64,000 nt of DNA from Cardiocondyla obscurior. Lineage: Eukaryota > Arthropoda > Insecta > Hymenoptera > Formicidae. Location of the stretch: positions 3,348,001-3,412,000 of the forward strand of contig NC_091882.1 in assembly GCF_019399895.1 (NCBI RefSeq). The letters are read 5' to 3'. This document shows, one piece after another, positions 39,301 through 51,300 of this stretch. Made by a program: the position numbers and the translations under genes. Numbering within the stretch: the stretch's first letter is position 1; each line of letters starts with the position of its first letter. The notes beneath the pieces are model-generated. The model saw only the letters and a program-made list of their open reading frames with translations. It was not told the DNA's origin and did not search any database.

Positions 39301-42300
39301 AGGTTGATTCTGTTTCGGTAAAATGCGTCAATCTTCCGTTCACGGTCCCTGGGATTTCGGATTGGTCCTCCATGAAAGTACTTAGTCCCTTATCTGAAAC
39401 AAAAAGTTTTATCTAGTAAGCATTCGCATAATATTAACCCATTTATCGCGACGAGATCTATAAAGCAGTTCCCGTTACCTAATATTTTAAAATCATTAAA
39501 TACAAGTATTATTCAACGCGTATATGCATACCTAACTGTGTATCCCAGCTCTAAACGTTTCAAGGTTTTCGTACATGTAAACATATCCGTGAACACCGTG
39601 CGAGTGAGGTATGCGGCGCGCGTGTTTATCTCCGCCGTGTTTATCCCTTCTACGCGCCGAGCGCACGGAACGAAAAAATGTACGCCGAATATTACACGTG
39701 CTATTCGAAATTCTCTCGCTCGGTCGAAGAAGGGTTACATGGATGGTACCGTGATATGCTGCCCGCCTTATTACGCCACTACAGATTGCTCTAGATTAAG
39801 AAGATTCTAGATTAAGAAGATTGCCTTTGAGAAATTAATATACATATATAGTTAACGTAAATGGGAATATAACTTACTCTAGAAGTACAAAAAGCTATCC
39901 GGAAATGGTCTCCGCGTACAGAGCACTCGCCAGAGAAATGGATTCGCGCCAGGTTATACCTTCGTTCGTCGAATATGCGTTTATATTCCTGTACCACGAG
40001 GAGCGTTTCCTGCGTACGTGCTGCGCGTTTGATCGTCCGTGAAGTAGTGGGGGCAGCGCAGGTAGATCGCGGCGCTCGCTCTCCCCCACCCTAGTCCTAC
40101 CTCACCTGGCGACCGGGTGGGGGAAAACGGGAGGGAAAGAGGAAGGTATTCCTCGCCTCTCCTCACCTCACCTCACCTGCGCGCAGTTTTAACGTGGTAC
40201 CAAAAAACGTTTATGCCGAATATTATAATAACGGAGAATATAGATTTAACGATCATGCGGTGGGGTTAATTGTAACTTTATAGTAATTATCTATAGATAC
40301 AGATCGTCATCGTCACTCAACGTCGTTTTCATTTACAGACGGTGGCCGCAAAGTTTTTAATTAAAAATTGACAGAGTCGGGGGGTCGAAATTCTTTTGGT
40401 TGCAACGACGTTAATACGGCACGGCCGCAGCCGTGCGTGCCGAATTCGCCATTCCGTTCGTTGGTAATCTCTGCCTTCCGAATAATAGAGACAAGGATGA
40501 CGAAGTTTTAATTAAAAATTAGTATCCTTTGAGAAGCGATCCCCGTTGATTCTCCCGCGTTACCAAAAATCGTGAACGCACCGCTCTTTCTCTTCCACGC
40601 TTTATTACGAATTCCTTGATTCCGAAATTTCACCGTTCTCCGCAAAAGTCTAAATCGAAATGTTATAAAATTTATTTCATAGGCGTTAATTTTATTTAAT
40701 ATATTTTTCCAATAAAAATATATCACGGACGGGGTTAACTTTTAAAAAAAAATATTTGTTTGATCACGAAGTGATCAGCGCCTCGAACCTAAATATAAAC
40801 GTACGATCGCCTTTTAAAAATCAATTATTATCGCACGAGAAATCTTCGCGTTACTAGTTCACGCCCCGACCCGACGACTCTCTCCAAAAATTTTGCTTGC
40901 GTTGAACAGGACGATATCAAATCGGATCGCGTGACGGAACAACCGGTCGAAGAAGAATTCGCCGCGATGATATCACGCCGGCCCATCGTCCACGTCGCCA
41001 AAATTCATATCGCCAAGCCGCCGCTATGGATCTATTTCGGAAATCTCTTCTCAATCTTTCTCTCTTTCTCGTTTTCTATCTCGAGCCGCCATCGCAACGT
41101 AAATCACCCTCGTGCTCTCATTTCTTTTATTCGAACTTTTATTCTATTTCTCTTGTTCGCGTGAACATATACAAGGTATTTTACGGCATTCTCGACAACG
41201 CCTGTTAAATTGAAAAGGAAAGCATTAAAGTGTGATGCATCACTCAAAATATTTCAATTTTTCAAGGAATACATATGCGAAATTAACCGCGGGAATGATT
41301 TTTTTTTTTTTGCTTTCGTTCTCTTGAATTCTTAATCCGCCTTTCTCTACCGTTAGATCTTCATTTCGCTCGTATTTTCAACTCCTATTGTTTCCCCGCA
41401 TTTTCGCCATTTCTCACTCGGTTTCGTTATACGGCTTCGCTCTCGTTCCTCTCTGCATTCTTCGATGTTTTGTCCTCGTTCCTCCTTTCTTTGCATCTTC
41501 TTCCTCGGTCTACATGCTCACGCGGTTTTTCGTCAGCATTTCTCCGCCGACATTTATCTTCTTTTCTTCCCTTGTCTTCTCGCACGTCTTTTCTGCCGCC
41601 TCTATTACATTCTTCTTCATTCTCGTTTCTCGTAAGTTTCAAGTGAATTCCCTTCTCGCTGTCATTCCTTTGTCACTTTAAATTTAAGGCTCTTCCCATT
41701 TTTGATATTTCTTACTGCACGCGAAATGTCTTTAATAAACTATAATTATTTCATTTTTTTATTATTATTATGTTTTTTTTTTTTTACTAATATTTGTGAC
41801 AAATACAGATAATGATAATTTTTTTCAAACAAATATTAAAGTGGAAATTTTATTCGCTAACTTCTTATACTTAATTTGCTGGATATAAGAAAATTAAACT
41901 GATATTTCAATCTATCCCGACCTTTCTCTTCGACTCTTTTTCCACTTTTGAAGAGCTTGCTTTGGATTAAAGGAATTCTAATCCTTTTATTCCCTTCTCT
42001 ACCAACAATAAATTTTTCTCTCGCTCGCACTTGACGCACCCTCGTCCCGCTCGGTCTTCCTTCCTGTCCCACTTTGTCTTCCTCCGTTATTCCTACTTTT
42101 TCATTTGTGCTCTTCTCGCCCTCCTTATCGAGACTTTTCGTTTGGCAAGAACTTTGATGAATCGGATTCTCCCGGGGTGTGACGACGGTGGTTCTACTAA
42201 GATGTGGCCTTCGCTAGATGCCCGGTCGAACAATGCGCGAGCCTTTATATTCAGCGATAAGACAATCGCTCGAGATATCGCTAACGATGGGCCGCCGTTA

Positions 42301-45300
42301 TTTACCGATCGTCGACGAGACGAGTTTCATTATGTAAAAGATAACGTTAAAAAGTCCTACGAATGACCGCGGATTTTCGAGCGTCCCGAAATTCACTGTA
42401 ATTTGCATGCATTTAGATAAAGATGTAACGATGCAAATGAATTGAATTGGAGTGCATTTCCAATTCGCCATCGATCTCAAAAACCCTCTTCGCAATTTAA
42501 GCCCTACGTCGCTTTTTTTTCTTTTCTTTTTTTATTTAATCGCTTACAATTATTTCTTTAAAGAAAGGAAAAACAAAAATTATCAAAGAAATATTACCGT
42601 GCTCGTAGAGAGATTAATCGATGTTCAGAAATGCTTTGTATATTAATGACACACTATGCGCGACGAGAAGCAGTTGTTGTGAAATTTCCGACGCAGGATG
42701 CAATATCGTTTTTCATATTTTCAACGACGCGCTATTACCGCGAACTCCCAGAGGCGTAGTGGAATAATGCAGAGCGGAACGATTTCAATACAGAGATCGG
42801 AGGTCGGTGGTTCGCGCGGAACCGGATACACGTCGCACGTCCGGCGGAAAGCGGCAGGAAAAAAAAGAGTGTCGCGATTTGAGTGCCGCCGCAGAAATGA
42901 AAATGCCCGACGCGGCACGATAATTGCTCGCGTCGTGTCGCTTTTGCGAGCTTCCCCATCGAGGCGCGATCGCAAGCGCGATCGGAAACCGCTAACCAAT
43001 CATCCGACCAATTTCGTTCGACTGTTGGCTGCGCGAAAAATACGACGCACGTACTGTGGGTACGTCGCTTAAAAATCAATTTCGTAAAATAATATTAATA
43101 GGCTTTAGCGAAAGGCGCGGGGGTGGCGCAAAGTCTTTGGAAAAATATATGAACGATTGAAACTCCTTGCATCATAATTTTAAAATAATTAAATAATCAC
43201 AAAAAAAAGAAAGAAAGAAAAAAAAAAGTAAAAGAACCATTCTATAATCGGTAACGTTATGAATATTACGCGCATTGATCGGAATTTCAACTCTTATTTA
43301 TAATACATACACGTGATACAAATTGAGGAACATCTCTGTACGAGACGATAGCATTTTTGAACAGCGTAAGATAATTAATAAGACGATTAATTGTTTAAAA
43401 ATACAACTCTTAAAAAATTTCAACAGCTTTATCGTAAGATAATATTCCTATAAATCTGTCGAATAAAAATGCGCATATTTCTTTTCCTCCCTCTTCAGCA
43501 AATAAGGAATCCGGGAAAGGGATTAAACGCAGCTTAAGCGTTCGGATGCATGTGCGAAGAAGCATGCCGCAGGAGAGGTCTTGCGAATGTGGTTGCACGT
43601 ATTCGGCGCATTTCAGAACGGCTGAGTGCAGCCGCTGCATCGTCGGGATGCATATTGTGGCGTTTGTCGCATGTACGCGCGTTTATATCGAGCGCGCGCT
43701 ACGTAACGTGGCAACACAATCCGGAGAAGCGATGCGCGCTATATGCGCCGATGTAAGATTTATTTCGAGATTACATATCGTAGTTGCGAGAGCCGCATTT
43801 CCGTTCTCGCGACGATCGTGTTTGCCGACGTAATCAGCACCCGCGATATGAATATCGCAATACCGACGCGGTCGCATTATAATCCCGTGCGCGCAGCGCG
43901 ATCACAGATTCCGTGCCGCAATCGCGAAGACACGATTCCGTAAATTCTACTCTACCCTACTTGAATGTACCAGCCGCCAGCGTAGCTTATCTAATTCGCC
44001 TGTGAATTTTCGATGGTGCCGCACCATCGCCCGAACACGACGGTTGTGCTCCAATTAATTTAAAGGACCGCCCAATCAATTCGGGACTTCAACACTTTTT
44101 GAGAACAATCTTGTCATGTCGAATAACGATCAGAATGATATTGGTTCTCTCGTTGTAAATTGACGTTTCTGTCACATTTATCCCTCGAAATGTATTGACG
44201 TTATTTCATACACAAATTATCTTCACATCAATCCATTTCAAAATTTTGGAGAATTTTTCTCTTTTTTTTCTATTTTTTTTTCTTTTTTTTTTTTAAAGAA
44301 TATAATGATTTCACAACGCAATCTATTTGTACATCTGATGTTAAATTAAGGTTTCTCATCACGTAATTGTGCCGGGTACATTATACTCCGCGAATTTATC
44401 AGGCAAATTCTGTCATAAGTCATGTTTTCCGCTCCGTCGACGATTTTCTCTCGTCGCGCGTCTCGTTACTTACTTCTATTCCCTGCGTCTTCCGTTTCCG
44501 CGCGCAGATTCGCGACGGCGTGGAAACTAACTGCGCGAGGCCAACTCAGGCTTTGGCGAGCAAACGAGTTGAAATGAAAACCTCCGCGATTAACGTCGAA
44601 AACTATTTTGAAAATCACAAACGATTGCTTTTCTTTTTTTTTTTCTCTTCTCGCGGCATTAATTTATATCATTTTTATTTATCATTTTTATTTCGCAGAA
44701 TGTTTATTATATTATTTATTTCATGCACGCAATTAATAATAGCGTGAAATTAAACGTTTCTAATTAGTTTTTTAATTAAACCAATTAGAAATAAAATTAT
44801 TTATTATCTAAGAAATATTTCTAATAAATTAAATATTTCGCCAAACTCGCCGCGCATCTTGCAGCAATTTTTTTTCTACGGGCGCAAGTCGAACGCACGT
44901 TTTCTTTCACGTATTAATCGTTTGAACCTCATTCTCCTTTGAACGCAATCTATTATGCAAACCTTAATTTTCGCGGTTTCATGTCCCTTTATATATCTTT
45001 CGTTGCTCATACGCTACGCGGGAGGGTAGAAAAATCGAAAAGAAATATCAACGAGAGGAAGGGATGCTGTCCGCACAGTTCTCTGCTCGGTCGTTCGATT
45101 TCCCGCGAAATAAACCCGTCGCGAGAAAGAAATTCAATGACACTTTATTTATCACCGAGAACCCCCGCGCGACATCCCCATTAGCCGTTTCCCTGTGTAT
45201 CGCCGGCACGGGGTTGAATCAACGTGCAATTACGTGCTTACGCGCGACAGCAATGCGTCGTACGCGACGCTTGTAATCGTAATTATACGCAATCGCATTG

Positions 45301-48300
45301 TCACAAATATTCCCGTCGCAAACAGAAGGTATTTGCGACAACGGCCGCTTCATCTCGGCAATAGATAACCCGGTTCAATGCGAAACAGAAATTCATAATA
45401 TCACTGGGTATCCAAATTCGTTATCGGCCGCCGTTAATTAAATAATTTATGGAGCGCATACGTATAGAACCCGAGTATATTATAATTACTCTCCCCCTTT
45501 CCCCCTCCTCCCCTCTCCCCTCCCCCACGGGTGCGATATACGTCAAAGATATCACTGACGGAAATTTCAATGCTTTGATCAAAGTGTCATTATTAATAGC
45601 GCCTGCTGAGCACCGTGTTCGTTTACATTTCCCTCGTCCCATTAGAAGGGAGCTTTAAATTAGTTCTCTTTGATTTATTATTTAAATAGCCTTATGGACC
45701 TGGGATCTCATTTCAAGAGCCTTCCGTGCCTCGTTTCTTTTTCATTGAACATCGAGATCCTATTTGCGATATTACACGATGTCGTGCTACACGAGCGGAG
45801 TTGTTGGTTGTTTTATTCATGTCATAAGATTGTAATTAATCGGCTTCAAAAGCCACTAATAAGATTACACATCCGAGCATTGTAAAGTGAAAAGATCAAA
45901 CGATCTATCACAACCGCGTTATTGAATTATCCATTAAATTAACGAAATTTATTATAACTTCGTATGTGCTAATTGTAATAAATTAAAAAAAAAAAAATAA
46001 AAAAAGAACCTTTAAAGAAATTTTGTGCATTCATATTAAATGAAAGCATCGAATAATTACAGTTGCATCGCTAATTTATTGGTGATATTTGCGTAATTGT
46101 GATTAATTAAAATAGATTCAAGAATTATTGCGAAAGTTTTACATTCTTTCCCGGTGAAACAACTTTAAATAAAATTATTAATTATTACAGAATTAATAAT
46201 GGAATCTGTAGTTGGCAATAATTTTCATTTTCGTGCATACTTTTTATTAATTTCTTTGCTACGTGCGTCGATCAACCTGAAACGCAGTCGCACGGTTATA
46301 TTAATGTGAAACTCGAACATTTTTATTGGAACGGACGAGCCTTCGATTGCCCGAGAGATGAAATTTTAGTCCCTAATCGTCGCCCTTTATCATTATCGTC
46401 ATTATTCGCAAATTAACTCTACACAGAGCGGTGCACACGTGCTCACCCATGCCAGAATTGATGTAGCGATCTATCACGATTTTCATTATGCGAGAAAATC
46501 ACGCGCGATAAAATTCCGGGTTAACGCGAACGCGTTTCCGCTTTGACCCCGCCACCGAAAATGCAGATTTCATTAAAGTCCAACTCGTTAATATCTCCAA
46601 TATTATTCCGCCATGCATTGCTGTCCATCGGTTCATAAATAACACTGTGCCAAAGCGACATTTATAAATTATCAATGATGCCACGGTCCGGTGCGCTCTT
46701 GGTCTTTTTTTTTTTTTTTTTACGAACGCCGCGCGAATTTTGCACGGAACACGTTGATGATTCTGACGTAGCCGGGCATCACGAAATTTAAAATCATTAG
46801 AGCAAACCGTACGCACGTTTCGCGTGCGCTATTTTTCAAAAGATCCCTATTCGCACGCGTCATTATAAATTGGAGATATTAATTAATTGTAATAATTTCT
46901 GGATCTGGCGAGGTGCAGATCTCGTGCTCTCGAATTTTATCTGGAATTTGAATTCCTAATATAAGATTTCGTGAATGTAGAAATATATTTTATTTGTATT
47001 TAAATTATTTCTTTCTCTATTTAATATAAGTACGCTTTGCTATGTGTATTCATATCTCGATTTTTTAATTCTGATTACAGTTGCGCCCATTGCCAGCCTT
47101 AAGATAGGTTCTACATTGAACCCGAAGAACATCAAGGAAGGTTCTGATGTTTACTTCGAGTGCAACGTCAGAGCAAATCCCAGATCGTACAAACTGACCT
47201 GGTTCCACGAGGTAGGCGCTGAATCGATTACTTTTCTTTTTCTCTCTCTCTCTTTTTTTTTTTTTTTTATCTTTCTATTGCAAATCTCGACCATCAAAAT
47301 GTGTGGTCCACGCCATAAATCAAACGTTCAACGATGAGCCGGGAATATCGCAAATATTCTACGACCGAGAGTAACACTCGTGCATCGACACAAATATAAA
47401 TTATATTCTAATTGCGTATGCCGTATGCGATACATAAACGCGAACGGATAACGCAAAAAGTACGCAAGATAATTAAGATTCTATTATTGAAACTGCGGCA
47501 TTGCCGCATAATGTCACGATCTCTATGTTCGTTTACCGTGCCCGTTTATTCTCGCGTCACTGTCCGGGCAGGGATAATTTTAGATGCAAATCGTAGACGT
47601 AGGAATCAGTCGAATCATTGTCGAAGGTTATCCAGGTTAGTTACAATTGACCTACGGGGCATTTGGCCGAACACTTCCAACGTGACCCTTTAACCTATCC
47701 TAAATTATACAATATATGTATATGTATAGCACCGCCGAAAACCCTGTTATATTCTTCTCAAAAGACCTGACCGGAATATTTATATAGATAATAATTTTAT
47801 CTCATCGAAGCTAAAAAAATATAACGTTTAATATAAATATAAAAATAATGAGTTAATTTTAATGTTAAACTTTATATCTCGCATTTTCGTAAACGAGGAA
47901 ATTCTACATGTGAGGCGTCAAACTTTTTTTTTTTTTCTTTTTACTTCTACACGGCAGTTTTTTAATTTCAATTTTTCTTGTCTTTCCCCTGTTATAAACG
48001 CACACTTAATTTTGACCACGTGCGTGATTAATTATCGGCCAGTACGTCGCGCTGGGCAATATTATTTATAAAGCAGCGCGTCGCGGCATTGACTCTCGTC
48101 GCTTTTCGAAATTCCGATTATTAACATTCAGCTTTTAATGCCATTAACTTCAAAGAGACAAAAGTGTGGCGAGCTAAACGGGGCGACGGGTATATGTATT
48201 TAGCGACTGCAAACGGCCACAGGACAGAATTTCAGAGACGACCGATTTTACTGGCTATTTACGCGGATCCTAATGAAATATCCCCTAATTAGTACGCCTA

Positions 48301-51300
48301 TTTCGGCGGTCCGACATTAACATTGCGTATATCGGGGTTCATTCGCCTACGGCGCTATTCGATGCATGCGGCGTTAGTCGAAATGTATTACGCGAATCAC
48401 TGCGCAATTGGAGCAATCACGGATGGACTCGATGATATTTTTGCAATGTCAAAAAACAAATATTTGAAGAAGAAGAAGAAAAAAAAAATCCAAAAATGAA
48501 ACGTTCATAATTAATCGTGTTATTATTAACAGTATTATTAACAGTAGAAATTTATCCAGCTTGGTACTAGCCATAAATTGTAAGAAAATATTTATTATTT
48601 AGTGACCATCTTTAAAAAATAAATTTGTCATTTAAAAAAAAAAGAAACAAAATCTGTCTACTATCAATCGTCTGGTCACTGTCCAGCGCGGACACCGTGT
48701 ATCTAAACAGCGTTGCGTAAGATCAGCACGAGCGATAGACTATTTTTTACGCGTCGGAAAGTTTCCGCGTCTGTCGGGAAACGGATTGCCGAAATTGCCG
48801 CGGAAGGATCCCTTCGAATAATCGCGGCGATCAAAGTAAAGCTTCGCTGCGGCGATGCAATTAATCAACTTCGAAGGCACCCCGCAGAAAATGATCTACT
48901 GGGATTAGGCGACCGGGAGAGCTCCAGAGGAAAACACACCTCGAAATTTCTTCCTACTTCCTGATCCTCTAGAAAATCCCGAGCTTGCGTTTATACAACA
49001 TCGAGGTTTCGTCGTTTCGTGTATTTAATTTTACGATTGTTTGGAACGCCGATGTATAATTTATCTCTCTTGCTTTAACTACTTTAAACGCGATAACAAA
49101 CGTAACCGAGGAAAAGCTTCCTTTCACGAACGAGCGATATAACTCTTTTTTTTTTTTTTCCCTCCCTCTCCCCCTCACGGAAGCGATTGTCAAAAGCACG
49201 TCGTGCAGATTCTCTTTATCTTCGGTCACTCAAGGATCGCCGGAGTTAAGCCTCTTAAGCAGGATTACGTTCTCCATCATTTTCCCTACCTCCCTTCCTC
49301 CCGCTCTGTCTCTTTCTACGTCACTCCCTCGAGACCGTGAAATCCTGCAAGCGTTTCCCCGGCTCGCTCGTAACATCCTTGGCGTTCTACAAAGATATCA
49401 AGCAACGCCACGTCTCACGCGAAGTGCGTGACGTTCCGTGAAAATTGCATTGCGAGTCTTTCGCAAATAGACAATTTTTTCTTTTTCTCTCCCCTCCCCC
49501 CCTTTTTTTTCGCAGACATTGGATATTTTATACAAATTTCAATCAACCATCTAAAGCGTAATGTAATAACGTTACGTATTTTAGCGTAAAAAGAAACGTA
49601 ATGGATAAGGTTGCATTCTGTCTCGGATAGGAGGTAGTTTCCGCGAGTTACTTTTTCTCGGTGTCTCTCTTCCCTGTCTCGCCGCCTCTTTCTCTCGCGC
49701 GCGCATACCCTTTGCTTCGGACAATTTCGCGGATCGTTTGTCTCGGTTCCAGCAGCGCGACGCTGTTGCATATTTAAGCGAAAGGACGGGCGCGAAAGGA
49801 AGAACGTTGACTGCTCTCTTTAAATTTGTAAGAGGCAGGACGAAGGTCTTCACGGCACAAAGGAAGTGGATCGTCGCTCCTCTCGTACGAGCCCGCGCGC
49901 TCGCAGGACGATTTTCTCCCTTAGATAGTCGCGCGCGTTGCCCCAAGGGGACGAAAATTTTTCCTTAGAGGGGGCGGGATGCCGTAACGCGACTCTGGAG
50001 GGTTTAAGGTGAAGTTTCGCGAATTATTTATCAGCTCGACGCCACAAGCCGAGAGCGCGGGATAACGACGACGGGAGGCGCGAGGTTGCACGTCTCGGAT
50101 AAACGATCTGGCGAATCGTGCGAAGAAATCGAAGATGACACTCGGTATCATTCAAGCAACATCGGCTTTATCTCATCGCGAATCTTAGGAAATAAATTTT
50201 TAATTGGGCGCCGTTTCACGCAATGGGAAATTATACAAATACAAATATTTCGTAGACTCTCTCTCTGTCTCTCTCTCGCATACCTCTTTTACTTTCGATC
50301 GCTCCAAACGTTTTATAATGCCAAAGGTAGGTACTTATAAAAGAGCCTCTCTCAGGGATGAAGAAAATAATTATGTAAAAAGAGCCGAGTTGAATGTTTT
50401 AGTATCTTTCTGCTTTACTCCGTTGCGCTTTCAAGCGCCAACTTTGATTTACTCGGCTGCATTTTCCCACCCGGTAAAATTATCACCGATGTTCAAGTTC
50501 TCGCGAAGGATTTAAGAGCTCGAGCCGCAACGCGGTGAATTTTCGAAGGTGTCGACGAACGAAGAGGGGAGGGGAGGGGAGGGGGGGTAGAGATCGGGGC
50601 AAGTTCGCCGCCATTTGAACGGAATTTTAGAGGAAGGATAATTTTGGAATGTCTGCAGCCATTCGCGCGGCCATGCAAGCGTCGGTGTGCACTCTCGTCG
50701 AAATTATTGTAAATTTACGAGCGGGCCTCCCCCTCCCCTCCCCCCCGATTGTCACACCCTCCCGTTCGACGATCCGCAACCCTCCGTTCTGCTCGTCGAA
50801 CCGAGCCGATAAATTGCCCACGAATCACCGGCCGCCGATTGGTTTACCAATCCGTAAAAACGTCCGTGCGACGAAAATTTTATTGTAAACGGATGATGCA
50901 CGTGTGTACGCACACGAGCACGTCCGCTCGCCGTTCGAACGAAAAAATTCCGGGCTAAATTTTGCACTAATAAAATCCCCGTTCTAGCCGCGTCCTTATC
51001 AAAGATTTAAAATTAATCCGGGTTTAATCGGCGTCAGGATTCGAACGCACATTAATCGCGGCTGTTGCTTTATATCGCTGAACGCATACCTTAAATCATT
51101 TATCGTCTTCATCGCCGATATAATTTTTATTTCGCTAACCGTAACGCACTTTCGGGAACTTACAGACCGTGAAAGGACCAGAAAATGATGCAGATTTAAT
51201 TCACCGGTTAATTGCCGCGATGCCAATTAATTCTCTCGTTTCGCAAATAAATATAATTAATATCTAAGTGTATATTAAAATTAAGTTTAAATTAAATTAA

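Larger units (their letters stand above)
38011..39393 (-). other. Candidate spliced antisense transcript or decayed gene built from tandem copies
   Basis: Read on the minus strand, the region contains ordered GT-AG signals. A first block, 39393-39235, follows acceptor tttgtttcag and ends CTCTAAG before gtaaga. A second acceptor, tttgttacag, opens at 39068. A third block ends CTCTTAG before gtaaat at 38412. A 118-nt block, 38286-38169, lies between atgttacag and gtaaat. A 44-nt block, 38054-38011, lies between tttgttacag and gtgagt. Implied introns are 166, 125 and 114 nt. The first block has stops in all three frames if read whole, although an internal frame gives MNILRGGGGPGRASG. The later copies carry single-base indels relative to it. 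I therefore favour a non-coding spliced RNA or a decayed coding locus. No known family was recognised. It is nested antisense in the Sidestep-family intron. Confidence 0.4.
9468..47080 (+). other. 37.6 kb phase-1 intron splitting Ig3 from Ig4
   Basis: The intron is bounded by GTAAGT at 9468 and TTACAG ending at 47080. CpG-rich, GC-richer blocks lie around 12.4-12.8, 13.5-14.2, 18.1-19.6, 20.7-21.4, 27.9-28.2 and 36.9-37.5 kb, and I see no coherent gene in them. AT-rich blocks with long A/T runs separate them. A candidate antisense locus with tandem repeats lies at 38.0-39.4 kb. A region with pyrimidines on the plus strand lies at 41.3-42.1 kb. Simple repeats, hairpins and G-rich runs are listed separately. 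Reading frames up to about 195 codons occur but lack recognisable domains and are treated as chance frames. Confidence 0.8.

Noticed and set aside
51025..51065. tRNA B-box-like GTTCGAATCC on the minus strand
   Set aside because: The flanking bases do not form a T-arm stem, and no acceptor stem or A box is present at the right distance.
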